NCBI GenBank assembly: GCA_947489665.1
Contig: CANLEH010000001.1
Span: 124,001-188,000, forward strand
Source: an uncultured Roseicyclus sp.
Lineage (GTDB): Bacteria; Pseudomonadota; Alphaproteobacteria; Rhodobacterales; Rhodobacteraceae
Reading direction: 5' to 3'
Length of the DNA stretch: 64,000 bases
In this document: positions 25,722-34,154 of the stretch, in pieces
How positions within the stretch are numbered: the first letter of the stretch is position 1
Layout: every line of letters starts with the position of its first letter
Position numbers and translations under genes: made by a program
Notes under the pieces: generated by a model
Told to the model about the DNA's origin: nothing
The model's database searches: none
What the model saw: the letters and a program-made list of their open reading frames with translations, nothing else

Positions 25722-25742
25722 ATGCCCCCAAGAATGCCCCCA
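25722..25742 (+). repeat. Left arm-type direct repeats, ATGCCCCCA x2
   Basis: ATGCCCCCA at 25722 and 25734, start-to-start 12 bases, 58 bases inside attL. The same pair with the same spacing is at 39935/39947 inside attR. Putative integrase arm-binding sites. Confidence 0.65.
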
Positions 25743-26407
25743 AAGCACCGAATGAGTAAGAAGATGAACGGTTATTCGTGAGATGCGTCAAATCGAATGA
25801 TGGGTGGTTTGGGCGGAAAGCGGACTTTCGCTGCGATTGCATTGGTTGTTTTTTAACGAAAGCAAGCAGACCTTCTGGATGCAAATACCAACGCGAAGAC
25901 TCCTGGTGAGATGCCTTAAGGCGCAGATATCTTGGCAAAGCCGACCTCCGCTATTTAAGCGCGCTGTTCAGGACTGTGCGAAAGTAGGCTTGTCCATCTG
26001 GCAACATGGTTGGGAAAATCCACGTCGGGTGCCGGCTCCATCGGGGGTAATACGCGATCCGCCGACAGCTGCTTCTGGTTGTTGCTTCAGGATCGATGCA
26101 TGCGACCGAGTGTTAAGCTGGGCGCTTTAGTGCGGAGGTTGGCCTCCTGCTAGCGGGATCGTTCAGATACCACTTGTTCACCCGCAGGCAGGTTGACGTC
26201 TTGCCTTATCATTTAACCCTTGGCGGTGGCGCGCGGCTCCTCGCTATGGAAATGGCCAATGCCCCGACCCTTTGCAGGACGCATGGACATCTGCACCAAG
26301 TTAAGGGGCCGCGTCAGCGGATCGCAAATCGCTACCGTCTTTCGGTTGACTAAAGGATGGTCGGATCAATTGTATCCATGGCGGACACCTGCATCATTCC
26401 AATCTGC

Positions 26408-27088
26408 TCACAAGGACCCCCTTACAGCATCGCGCAATTCAGGATGCAGTATCCAGTTTCCGCGATGCGCATCGGTTTTTGCCGATCCACGAGATGCAAG
26501 GATCGTGTCGCCGTCCAAAGCGGTCGACTGGACATCCGGGCCCGTCTCGGAGGACAGATAACCGGCGATCAGGCGGCCTGCGTTCGCAAGGGATCTGGTC
26601 GCGGAGGCCTGTGAAGTATACCCGACGCTGTTCGCCAGCATCGCGTCTGTCAGCCCGTCATCGCCTGCCAATGACAATGCAAACAGCATCGCCCGCTGCG
26701 GGCGGGTCAGAGCGACGTGATCAAGTGCTTCGGCATATTCCTCGACGCTCGGCACCGCCATGTCCGTGGCCGTATCCTTCCTGCGGACTTCCATTCGGCG
26801 CGCTTCTCTTGCGTCGATGATGTCTTGCAAGGCGGCGATCGCGATATCTTCGGTTTTACCGCTCGCTTCGGCAATCAATCCACGTGTCTTTGTTGGCGGT
26901 TTGGCGAAGGCGCGCGCGACGAACTCTCCTGCGAGAAGTCCGGACTTGATCTGATATCTGCCATGTTCGCTGAGGTGGACCGGAGATTGCGCTTTCTTCT
27001 TGTCGACCTTGGCTTTCTTTGACTTCGTCATGTCTTTGAACACGGCCTGACCCTTAACGGATCGGCTTCCCAAGCTTGAACTCGCCAC
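26408..27088 (-). CDS. Hypothetical protein (226 aa)
   Basis: Not recognised. GTG at 27088 has AAAGGGG upstream; an in-frame ATG at 27031 (MTKSKKAKVDKKK) is an alternative. The N-terminal 35 residues are Lys/Ser-rich and basic, then a mixed helical region with GLIAEASGKTEDIAIAALQ, ALTRPQRAMLFALSL and NSVGYTSQASATRSLANAGRL, the last resembling a helix-turn-helix-like segment with a possible wing. It could be a DNA-associated protein; that is a guess from composition. No signal peptide or span. Downstream on its strand lies only the gene-poor island end. Confidence 0.55.
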   Translation of the reverse strand: MASSSLGSRSVKGQAVFKDMTKSKKAKVDKKKAQSPVHLSEHGRYQIKSGLLAGEFVARAFAKPPTKTRGLIAEASGKTEDIAIAALQDIIDAREARRMEVRRKDTATDMAVPSVEEYAEALDHVALTRPQRAMLFALSLAGDDGLTDAMLANSVGYTSQASATRSLANAGRLIAGYLSSETGPDVQSTALDGDTILASRGSAKTDAHRGNWILHPELRDAVRGSL

Positions 27089-27272
27089 TGGGCATCCCCT
27101 TTCGGACTATGATTTAAACGGATCGGTTGACGCGCAAGGCATTGCGGCTGCCTGGGTGCCGCGACGCTGCATGCCGAACGGATCCACAGTCGCTGCACGG
27201 ATGTGCGACTTGGGATGTTGACGTCCAGGCTGAAGGCCTCGACCGCGTCAGAGGAAGCCATTCTTGGCTGGA

Positions 27273-27297
27273 ATGGGTGCCCCGCTGAGGCACCCAT
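27273..27297 (-). terminator. Hairpin downstream of the cold-shock gene
   Basis: ATGGGTGCC pairs perfectly with GGCACCCAT over seven bases, 10 bases after the csp stop. There is no clear T-run on the minus strand, so it may terminate weakly or protect the 3' end. Confidence 0.55.
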
Positions 27298-27306
27298 CCG
27301 CAATTC

Positions 27307-27513
27307 TCAGGCGAGTGCGATATTCGTTGCACTTTCGCGGCCGTCCCGGCCAGGCTCGATCTCGAACGTCACTTTTTGGTCGTCGTTCAAGCTCGTCATG
27401 CCCGCCTGTTCAAGCGCGGAGATGTGCACGAACACATCCTTTCCACCGGATTCTGGAGCGATAAAGCCGAAGCCTTTGGTGGAGTTGAACCATTTCACTG
27501 TGCCATTGGCCAT
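27307..27513 (-). CDS. csp: Cold-shock protein, CspA family
   Basis: A 68-aa single cold-shock domain: [16 protein letters not shown] contains RNP1 (KGFGFI), DVFVHIS is RNP2, ending with SATNIALA. Such proteins bind single-stranded RNA/DNA and melt structure in mRNA. Start ATG 27513 gives the canonical length; the open frame upstream to 27648 would be the 5' leader. It has its own hairpin at 27273-27297. Island location for a csp gene is unusual but copy number varies widely in alphaproteobacteria. Confidence 0.92.
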   Translation of the reverse strand: MANGTVKWFNSTKGFGFIAPESGGKDVFVHISALEQAGMTSLNDDQKVTFEIEPGRDGRESATNIALA

Positions 27514-27768
27514 GTGAATTTTCCTTGTTGATCGCTGCCCGCGACATGCGGCAGCCCGGCTTCTTACGACAATGTCGAGCGCTGTGAGCCGGCAACGGAA
27601 AACAGGAAGTCGAATGGAGGTCAGTAGCACATGTGACGTGGTTACCATCCGACAGGATTACAAGTGGCGCGCCGACCGGAGGCCGATCTTTCCTTTGCCA
27701 ATGGGGTATCGATCTACTATGAGTGCACAGCTACCGGGCACCCTGGTGGCGCGAAAAGGAAAGCCAAA

Positions 27769-27903
27769 ATGTCGTTCAACGACCTGGCGAAGAAAGAGGC
27801 CGCCGACCAAAAGGCCTCGCAAGAAAAAGACCCGAAACAACAAAACAAGACTGACAAGAGCTCCGCTCCGGAGGCCGAGTCCGGCGACCCGAAAAAGACC
27901 TGA
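27769..27903 (+). CDS. Small hydrophilic protein (44 aa)
   Basis: Begins MSFNDLAKKEAADQK and is almost wholly charged or polar with many Lys/Gln/Asp, so probably disordered. AAAGGAAAG lies just before the ATG, a good Shine-Dalgarno. Similar short MSFNDxAKKEA proteins occur in Rhodobacterales (from memory); no function is known. It is divergent from csp. Confidence 0.6.
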   Translation: MSFNDLAKKEAADQKASQEKDPKQQNKTDKSSAPEAESGDPKKT

Positions 27904-27939
27904 CTCACTTCGAAGGATGTATCGTTCTTCGCACCGCTC

Positions 27940-28176
27940 TTAGGGGCGGTGCGCAAGAGTTCCGCCTTCAATGATCTCGTGGATCAGATCAGCGGCTTTC
28001 GCATGCGATTTCCGCTCGGGCTTCGGACAGTCAGCGTTTCCTAGCGTCTCCGCAGCATCGCTGAGAATGCCGATGATCTCGCTGTCGGGAAGCAACTTGC
28101 GATCTTGCAGAGCCAGCAGCAGGGCCTCGCAAATCGAGAGGGCGGCCAACCCCGCCGGGTCTGGTTGGTCTGACAT
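27940..28176 (-). CDS. Hypothetical protein (78 aa)
   Basis: A mainly helical soluble protein: LAALSICEALLLALQDR, then LPDSEIIGILSDAAETLGNA, then HAKAADLIHEIIEGG. AAAGGGA precedes the ATG. I do not recognise a named family, though short proteins of this pattern are frequent in alphaproteobacteria. Divergent from the Crp/Fnr gene, which could control it. Confidence 0.6.
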   Translation of the reverse strand: MSDQPDPAGLAALSICEALLLALQDRKLLPDSEIIGILSDAAETLGNADCPKPERKSHAKAADLIHEIIEGGTLAHRP

Positions 28177-28331
28177 CGCGATATCCCTTTGGTTTTTTCG
28201 TCACGGTACGCAGGCGCGAGGTTTTGATGCCCCTGAATACTGTCAGGCAGGATTTTGTCGTTTGTACTGATTGAAAGCAGTGTCGATGAAGAAATCCAGA
28301 CAGCCATTCTGCAGATCGAGAGGGCCCGGAA

Positions 28332-29063
28332 ATGGCAATTGAAACCAGTCCGCTGACGCGGAAGCTCTCCGCCTTCGTCCAGCTTTCGGCGCCGGAACTT
28401 GGCGTTCTGGAGCGGTTGCATGAGCGACGGAAGTCGTTCTCACCAGGACGCGATCTTGTGCATCAAGGTCAGTCCGAACAGGCGGCGTATATTCTGGCAG
28501 CGGGTTGGGTCGTTTCGTACAAGATCCAACCTGACGGATCGCGCCAGATCGTTGATTTCCAAATACCGGGGGATTTTCTTGGGTTGCGCAGCGTGCTTCT
28601 GCACACCTCCGATCATGGGATCGAACCGATTGTCGAAATAGAGGCCGCTGAGGTCATGGTGGGCGATCTTCTGCAGGCCTTCGCCGAGACGCCACGGCTT
28701 GCAACTGCGATCATGTGGGCCGTGTCGCGCGACGAGGCGATGGTTGTCGAACATCTGGTCGGGTTGGGGCGTCGCGACGCAGATGCCCGCATGGCGCATT
28801 TCCTGCTGGAACTTGGCGTAAGGTTATCCCTTGTCGGGATGGGAAGTAGAGAAGGCTATGCGTGCCCGCTCACGCAGTATCATCTGGCTGATGCGCTGGG
28901 ACTGAGTGCGATTCACGTCAACCGCGTCTTGCGCAAACTCCGGGAAGGCGGGCTTGTCACGTTTAGGGACGGCGTCGTTGTGTTCGATGATTATGAGGGT
29001 TTGGTGGATTTGGCCAATTTCGACCCGGCCTATCTGGATCATGCGCGGCCGTTATTGCCCTGA
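28332..29063 (+). CDS. Crp/Fnr-family transcriptional regulator
   Basis: A 243-aa regulator. The N-terminal cyclic-nucleotide-binding-like beta-roll includes YILAAGWVVSYKIQPDGSRQIVDFQIPGDFLG (about 50-82), followed by the dimer helix and a C-terminal winged helix with LTQYHLADALGLSAIHVNRVLRKLRE (about 180-205). The four cysteines of a Fnr Fe-S cluster are absent, so it is not an oxygen-sensing Fnr. The ligand is unknown. It is the only clear regulator in the left half of the island and may serve the surrounding small genes. Confidence 0.88.
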   Translation: MAIETSPLTRKLSAFVQLSAPELGVLERLHERRKSFSPGRDLVHQGQSEQAAYILAAGWVVSYKIQPDGSRQIVDFQIPGDFLGLRSVLLHTSDHGIEPIVEIEAAEVMVGDLLQAFAETPRLATAIMWAVSRDEAMVVEHLVGLGRRDADARMAHFLLELGVRLSLVGMGSREGYACPLTQYHLADALGLSAIHVNRVLRKLREGGLVTFRDGVVVFDDYEGLVDLANFDPAYLDHARPLLP

Positions 29064-29123
29064 AGCAGTCGCCCAAAATTCGGCTTCGGGCGGCCCGGGA
29101 TCAACAGGATGATTTGGTCAGCA

Positions 29124-29324
29124 TCATGCCAAGGCGCGGCTGGCTTCCTTGAGTTCGCGATGTGCCTCTTCATCGTTGTCCGCATCATGTGCCTTTTCAG
29201 CGGCCTGATAATGCTTCAGCGCGGTCTCCTTCTTGGGTCCTTCAGGGGCCTTGTCCCAAGCCGATTTGACCGAAGCCATGTGCTTCACGGTCTGATTTTC
29301 CTGGCTTTGATTTTCTTCGTTCAT
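29124..29324 (-). CDS. Small charged helical protein (66 aa)
   Basis: Starts MNEENQSQENQTVKHM and continues as an Ala/Lys/Glu-rich helix (KKETALKHYQAAEKAHDADNDEEAHRELKEA). AGGAAAGGA before ATG 29324 fixes the start; the open frame extends further. The heptad-like spacing suits a helical hairpin. Function unknown; the residue pattern resembles small stress-induced proteins of roseobacters, which is an impression only. Confidence 0.6.
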   Translation of the reverse strand: MNEENQSQENQTVKHMASVKSAWDKAPEGPKKETALKHYQAAEKAHDADNDEEAHRELKEASRALA

Positions 29325-29495
29325 GGAATTGTCCTTTCCTGGACAGTCCGACAACGAGAGGCGCAAAAGCCGCGCATTACAGTCGATGCACTGCGTGCCT
29401 TCCGCGCCTCTGAGATACTCAGAAAAAGCGCCACCACGAATTGCGGTGGTCAGGTCGGGCTTAGGCCATGCATGGAAGACGTGGACTGACGCAAG

Positions 29496-29912
29496 TTAGC
29501 CAGGCTGCGCCAGATACAGGATTTGCGCAATCATCGCGCAGCCAATGATCGCCAGCATAACCCAAATTACTGGGATTTGCGGGAACGAATGGCGGCCCGA
29601 TTGAGGTTCTTTGGCGAAAATGGGCGGTGACCGTCTAGGCAGCAAGGATACCAGCCTGGTTGCCCTGCTCTGGCTTGCCAGCGCAAGCGCTGGTATGTCC
29701 TTGATGGTCTCGAAATGTGCGTTCAGGCGTAGCTCGGCATCCTCTTTTCCCAGCCGTGCAAGCGCTTTGGCTTCGCTCCAGGGTTCGAGACCAAGACGCG
29801 CAAGGGCGGACAGGACTGTTACGACCGCTCCGGTTCGGTCTTCGCCCACTTCTGCGTGCAGGAAGGCATCATAGTCCGAGCCATCCGGGTGGAGAACATC
29901 AGAGACAGACAT
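29496..29912 (-). CDS. Hypothetical protein with C-terminal membrane anchor (138 aa)
   Basis: Begins MSVSDVLHPDGSDYDAFLHAEVGEDRTG and has a soluble helical N-terminal part (about 1-85), a Pro/Ser linker, and one hydrophobic helix near the C-terminus (IWVMLAIIGCAMIAQILYL). It is a tail-anchored layout, with the domain in the cytoplasm. AAAGGAA before ATG 29912 supports the start over the longer frame to 29996. I do not recognise a named domain. Confidence 0.65.
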   Translation of the reverse strand: MSVSDVLHPDGSDYDAFLHAEVGEDRTGAVVTVLSALARLGLEPWSEAKALARLGKEDAELRLNAHFETIKDIPALALASQSRATRLVSLLPRRSPPIFAKEPQSGRHSFPQIPVIWVMLAIIGCAMIAQILYLAQPG

Positions 29913-30258
29913 TGAATTCCTTTCTGTCGGCGGCTGACACGGTAACGCGCAGTGCCCAAATCTATTTTCGGACCTACTCTCGCAGCCATTCACCACGCGA
30001 GAGCTAACCTCGATCAGCGTCGCGGCCCCAATGATCGGTTAATGTGCGCTCAATCGCGCCGAATTGCGGAGCGTCTTATCTGCTCACACCGATGCGCCAT
30101 GACTTGGCCGACGACCCAATGTCCTGCCAACGGCACCCAAAACCGATGACGCACAAAAAGAGTTGGGGGCGCGCTGCACGCAGTTCCATGCGGTCCTGCC
30201 CTGTTTCGAACTTACAAAAAACTGGCGAAGCGGCGCTTTCCCCGCTGGAGGATACAAA
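29913..30258. other. Intergenic stretch, no gene seen
   Basis: 346 bases between divergent genes. I see no motif-bearing frame. It must hold the promoters of both flanking genes; no clear sigma-factor or operator motif could be read. Confidence 0.5.
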
Positions 30259-30612
30259 ATGAAGACACCTGAATGGCTGAAGCCCGGTCTCTACGGTGCA
30301 ATAGCCGGCGCTGCACTTGTTGCGATCGCGGGATTTTCCTGGGGTGGCTGGATGACCAGTGCCGGTGCCAACGAGTTGGCCGACGACCTTGCCCAGGAAA
30401 GGGTGGTAGCAGCGCTTGTCCCGGTTTGTCTGGATATCTCGAACGCCGACCCGGACAGGGTTGCCCTGATCGAAACGATCCAGGCTGCCTCGGGTTTTCG
30501 GCGCCGGGACGCGTTGATCGAGGCGGGGTGGGCCACGGTGCCGGGCGCGGATGCGCCCAATCGGGATCTTGCTTTGGCTTGCGTCGAGGGGCTTGAGCTT
30601 GATGAGTCGTGA
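30259..30612 (+). CDS. Small membrane-anchored protein (117 aa)
   Basis: Starts MKTPEWLKPGLYGAIAGAALVAIAGFSWGGWMTSAGA: an N-terminal membrane helix at about 12-32 with Gly/Ala packing faces, then a periplasmic or cytoplasmic domain of about 80 residues with VPVCLDISNADPDRVALIETI and WATVPGADAP. Proteins of this pattern are common in alphaproteobacteria without known function. GGAGG lies 8 bases upstream. Its end overlaps the repeat-protein gene by 11 bases, so the two are coupled. Confidence 0.7.
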   Translation: MKTPEWLKPGLYGAIAGAALVAIAGFSWGGWMTSAGANELADDLAQERVVAALVPVCLDISNADPDRVALIETIQAASGFRRRDALIEAGWATVPGADAPNRDLALACVEGLELDES

Positions 30613-31384
30613 TATTGCGGCGTTGGCAAAACCCCTGCTGTTTGCCCTTATTGCTGCGCTAGCAGGAGCGGCCCCGGCCTACGCACAGGTCGATGACGAC
30701 ACGATCCCGGAAAACGCCCAACCCAGAAGTTTTGGAGGTGGATGGGAATGCTTGAGCACCTTTCGAAGGGACGGCGGGGCCTGTTTGCCCGTTGTCGTGC
30801 CCGAAAACGCATTTCCGACGAACCGAACCTATGGCAACGGGTGGGAGTGTTCGCATGGGTATCGGGAAACAGCGGATGCGACCTGCGCCGCAGTGCATGT
30901 CCCCCAAGGTGCCTATCTTGATCCGTCAGGATTGAGTTGGACATGCGTGCGTGGATTTCGGGAGGTCGACGATACCTGCCAGGCGATTGTTCTGCCAGCC
31001 AACGGATATCTTACCGGCAATTCCTTCGGGGCAGAATGGACCTGCGATCGTGGTTTTGAGCGCATCAGCGAGCTTTGCGCAGCAATTGCTGTGCCCGAAA
31101 ACGGGTATTTGAACGGCTCAAATCATGGCCGCCCTTGGGATTGCGAACGCGGCTACGTGGCGCAGCGCGACACATGCGTGGAGATTGCCGTCCCCGAGAA
31201 CGCGTATTTCGACGATGCGAGATATGGCCCGGGTTGGAGATGTGAGCGTGGATTCGCGGCGTCCGACAACGCGTGCACTTTGATCGAGGTGCCGGCCAAT
31301 GCGCATCTCAACCGCTCTGGAAACGGTTGGGAATGCAACCGGAATTTCCACCGCGCAAGCGGACGCTGTGCCCTGAACGAGTAG
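30602..31384 (+). CDS. Secreted protein of seven cysteine-pair repeats (260 aa)
   Basis: A Sec signal (about 1-28, cleavage near AYAQ) is followed by seven repeats of about 31-34 residues filling the rest of the protein. Each has the pattern VPxNAYL-x(3-7)-G-x-W-x-C-x-RGF-x(6-7)-C-x-x-I. Each unit has two cysteines, 14 in all, suited to one disulfide per repeat in the periplasm or outside. Residues are diverged between units, so the array is old or under selection. It resembles short EGF-like or adhesive modules only in spacing; I know no named family for it. Coupled to the small membrane protein upstream. Confidence 0.75.
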   Translation: MSRDIAALAKPLLFALIAALAGAAPAYAQVDDDTIPENAQPRSFGGGWECLSTFRRDGGACLPVVVPENAFPTNRTYGNGWECSHGYRETADATCAAVHVPQGAYLDPSGLSWTCVRGFREVDDTCQAIVLPANGYLTGNSFGAEWTCDRGFERISELCAAIAVPENGYLNGSNHGRPWDCERGYVAQRDTCVEIAVPENAYFDDARYGPGWRCERGFAASDNACTLIEVPANAHLNRSGNGWECNRNFHRASGRCALNE

Positions 31385-31481
31385 CGGGCGCTCACTTAAC
31401 ACCAAACAATGTCCGACTTTCACAATCATGTCGCGTGTCGACGCATTGGCGGTCATGCGGCGCTGAGAAAAGGAACGCGCT

Positions 31482-32681
31482 ATGAAACCAATAGATACAC
31501 AAACACCAACCGCAAGGCTTTCGAGCATGGGGCCGCAAGCCCCGCCCAGCCCAACAATGATTGGCTCACCGGATGGTAGCATCACGGTCACCGAAAAGGT
31601 GCCAACAGCGGTCGTTTATTGCGAAGGGAACTTCGGACAGATCGACGGCAAGACGGCAAACGGGCTTGTTCGCCACAGCCAAGCCTACCGCATTCTTTCT
31701 GTGATCGACAGCACGCTCGCAGGGCGCGACAGCGGACAGGTGCTCGATAATGTCAGCAACAGAGTGCCTATACTTGAGGACATCGCGGTCGCCCTGGACG
31801 GCGCAACAAGCATCCCCGATACGCTCATCTATGGCATGGCCCCATCAAATGGAAAGCTGTCGCTGTCAGATCGCGAAGTCGTACTCAATGCGATCGCGCT
31901 CGGTATGAACATCGTCAGCGGCCTGCACGAATACCTCGGTGATGATCTCGAGATTTCGGCGGCTGCGCAGGCCGCAAACGTGACCATCCGCGACATTCGC
32001 AAACCTCGGCCGAGCAAGGATATGCGCTTGTTTGACGGCAGTGTCGCAAATGTCGGGGCGATCCGCATCGCGGTGCTGGGAACCGATTGCGCAATCGGCA
32101 AGCGCACGACGGCGACCGTCCTCGCACGAGCATTGAACGTCCGTGGCATCAAGACGATCCTTGTGGGCACAGGCCAGACCGGCCTGATGCAGGGCGCAAA
32201 ATACGGCGTCGCCATGGACGCCGTGCCGCCACAATTCTGCTGTGGGGAGCTTGAACGCGTGATCGTCGCGGCATCCGGTGGCGAAACGCCGGATGTCATC
32301 TTGGTGGAAGGACAAGGTGCGCTCAGCCATCCGGCCTTTTGTACGTCTGCGTTCATCCTGCGTGGCAGCCAACCCCAGGGTGTCATTCTTCAGCACGCGC
32401 CAAAGCGTGCTCATCGATGCGATTTTCCAGCCTTTCCAATGCCGGACCCGAAAGACGAAATTGTCCTCATCGAAGCCTTTTCCGACACACAGGTCATCGG
32501 TTTGACGATCAATCACGAGGCTATGACGGAGTCGGAGGTGGATCTGGCAATCAAAACGCTGTCGCGCGATCTCTGTATCCCAGTGACAGACGCGTTGACC
32601 CGACCGGAAGTTCAACTAGCCGACATGGTCCTATCGGCCTTTCCGCAACTGCGTTCAATACCGCTCGTGGCTGCAGAATGA
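31482..32681 (+). CDS. DUF1611 family protein (P-loop; DgcN-like)
   Basis: A 399-aa DUF1611 protein. An N-terminal Rossmann-like half holds DTLIYGMAPSNGKL and the helix GMNIVSGLHEYL; the C-terminal half is a P-loop domain with VLGTDCAIGKRTT (about 198-210), GTGQTGLMQG (about 227) and ILVEGQGALSHPAF (about 270). Some DUF1611 proteins (DgcN) have been reported to act on D-glutamate as N-acetyltransferases. Here it overlaps by ATGA an alanine/ornithine racemase-like gene rather than the enolase-family partner DgcA, so a role on amino acids is plausible but the substrate is open. AAAAGGAAC precedes the start. Confidence 0.82.
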   Translation: MKPIDTQTPTARLSSMGPQAPPSPTMIGSPDGSITVTEKVPTAVVYCEGNFGQIDGKTANGLVRHSQAYRILSVIDSTLAGRDSGQVLDNVSNRVPILEDIAVALDGATSIPDTLIYGMAPSNGKLSLSDREVVLNAIALGMNIVSGLHEYLGDDLEISAAAQAANVTIRDIRKPRPSKDMRLFDGSVANVGAIRIAVLGTDCAIGKRTTATVLARALNVRGIKTILVGTGQTGLMQGAKYGVAMDAVPPQFCCGELERVIVAASGGETPDVILVEGQGALSHPAFCTSAFILRGSQPQGVILQHAPKRAHRCDFPAFPMPDPKDEIVLIEAFSDTQVIGLTINHEAMTESEVDLAIKTLSRDLCIPVTDALTRPEVQLADMVLSAFPQLRSIPLVAAE

Positions 32682-33799
32682 TCACACCGCGTGTCGAGAT
32701 CGATCTTGAAAAAATCACTCAAAACGCCCGATGCCTCACAGGTAGGCTTGGCCCGCGGGGTATCTCCGTCACTGGTGTGACCAAGGCCGTTTGCGGCCAT
32801 CCTGGCGTCGCTGAAGCAATGTTGACCGGAGGTGTCGTCGGCCTTGCAGACTCGCGTATCAGAAGTGTCATGAGGATGCGGCAAGCGGGGATCCGTTGCC
32901 CCATTTCGATGATACGCGCGCCAATGGTCCAAGAGGTTGCAGACGTCATCAGGTACTGTGACACAAGCCACAATTCCGAGAAGAGCACGATCCTGAACCT
33001 CGGCGCTACCGCACGGCAAGAAGGGAAAACGCATCAGGTCATTCTGACTGTCGAAATGGGGGATATGCGCGATGGCATCTTGCCCGAGGACCTTAACGAT
33101 CTTGCCTCACTTGTCGTTGCCACGCCGGGCCTCGCCCTCAAGGGGGTTGCTGCGAATTTCGCCTGCTTGAGCAACGTGGCGCCGACAGCCAAAGACATGG
33201 CCAAATTCTCGCGACTGGCCGACAAGGTCGAAGGCGAATGCGGGCCCTACGTGGCGGTGGCATCTGGCGGCAGCTCGGCCAATTTGGCATGGGCGCTCGG
33301 CAAAGAGCCGACCGGTCGGGTCAACAATTTGCGCCTGGGCGAGGCGATCCTTTTGGGCATCGACCCCGTTTCGGGGCAGCCGATCGACGGTCTTCATACA
33401 GATGCATTTGCTCTTTTTGCCGAAGTCATCGAAGCAAACCTCAAACCAAGCTCAATGCCAATGAGACCGAGTGCGCCGACGTTCGGGAAGCCCTTTCTGA
33501 TTTCGAATGGCGATCAACGACATCGCGCCGTCCTTGCCGTTGGGCGCCAAGACACGGATGCAACCGGCCTATTTCTTCCATCGGGGTTTGGGTTTGCCGG
33601 AGCGTCGAGCGACCACACCGTGGTCGACACCGGCAAAACCAGCGTATCCGTCGGTTCTGAAATGAAGTTTGGAATGAACTATGCTGCCCTGATCAGGGCG
33701 ATGAGCGCGTCCGATGTCGAAAAAGTCGTGCATCACGGGCTGCCGATTAAGCGAACGAGCACAGACACCAGACCTCAGCCGTTTCTGAGGTTGATATGA
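32678..33799 (+). CDS. Alanine/ornithine racemase-family PLP enzyme
   Basis: A 373-aa fold-type III PLP protein. It begins RVEIDLEKITQNARCL, with the PLP lysine at about 36 in SVTGVTKAVCG. GLADSRIRSVMRMRQAG and the phosphate-cup region VASGGSSANL (about 195) follow. This matches the alanine/ornithine racemase (Orr) group rather than biosynthetic Alr. Start ATG 32678 overlaps the DUF1611 stop; a long frame upstream is a shadow of that gene. The pair probably converts a D/L amino acid or its derivative. No transporter is intact nearby: LysE downstream is broken. Confidence 0.83.
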   Translation: MITPRVEIDLEKITQNARCLTGRLGPRGISVTGVTKAVCGHPGVAEAMLTGGVVGLADSRIRSVMRMRQAGIRCPISMIRAPMVQEVADVIRYCDTSHNSEKSTILNLGATARQEGKTHQVILTVEMGDMRDGILPEDLNDLASLVVATPGLALKGVAANFACLSNVAPTAKDMAKFSRLADKVEGECGPYVAVASGGSSANLAWALGKEPTGRVNNLRLGEAILLGIDPVSGQPIDGLHTDAFALFAEVIEANLKPSSMPMRPSAPTFGKPFLISNGDQRHRAVLAVGRQDTDATGLFLPSGFGFAGASSDHTVVDTGKTSVSVGSEMKFGMNYAALIRAMSASDVEKVVHHGLPIKRTSTDTRPQPFLRLI

Positions 33800-33926
33800 G
33801 ATCCAAATGACCCGGCCGGGGCCGCCATTGCGCCGCAAACGAAGGGTCGCCAAGCGCACTCCTCCCTTCATTCCTCTCCAAGGAACAATGGAAAAGATCT
33901 TGTGCCCAATTGAATGTGGAGAAGCC

Positions 33927-34145
33927 ATGCAAGGTAAACGTGATGACATTGAATTGGATAGGCCCAGGCGTGCCCTTGGTGACGCACCGAAAGCGCGTTC
34001 CTGCTTGCGGTGCGAGGCCTCATTCTGGAGCGAAGGGTTCGGCCAGAGAATATGTAACCGATGCAAAGGATCTTCGGTCTGGCGCACGGAAGTGCCGGAA
34101 GGCATCGGTCAAGGTCGACGCCGTCCCGGCGGTCGATCCTACTAG
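33927..34145 (+). CDS. Small zinc-ribbon protein (72 aa)
   Basis: The C-terminal half is a treble-cysteine ribbon CLRCEASFWSEGFGQ-RICNRCKG: two CxxC pairs 14 residues apart, followed by WRTEVPEG. Short proteins with C-x2-C-x14-C-x2-C and SEGxGxRIC are frequent on alphaproteobacterial mobile elements. GGAGA precedes ATG 33927. Zinc binding is inferred from the motif; function unknown, perhaps a DNA- or RNA-contacting accessory. Confidence 0.65.
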   Translation: MQGKRDDIELDRPRRALGDAPKARSCLRCEASFWSEGFGQRICNRCKGSSVWRTEVPEGIGQGRRRPGGRSY

Positions 34146-34154
34146 GGTTCGCCT

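Larger units (their letters stand above)
25531..26407. other. Gene-poor junction and island left end
   Basis: 877 bases without a credible gene. It holds about 94 bases of chromosomal flank, the attL-like copy (25625-25664), the arm-type repeats (25722-25742) and about 660 bases in which I see only short frames with no recognisable motif. A small GGAGG-TTGG-CCTCC hairpin lies near 26132. Decayed sequence is likely, but no family could be named. Confidence 0.6.

Noticed and set aside
25965-26407. Possible transposase remnant in the gene-poor island end.
   Set aside because: Short peptides such as IATVFRLTKG look suggestive, but no DDE residues, inverted ends or target duplication could be seen.
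30602-31384. CRISPR or DNA-level repeat in the seven-repeat gene.
   Set aside because: The repetition is in the protein; DNA copies are diverged, adjoin without spacers and stay in frame.
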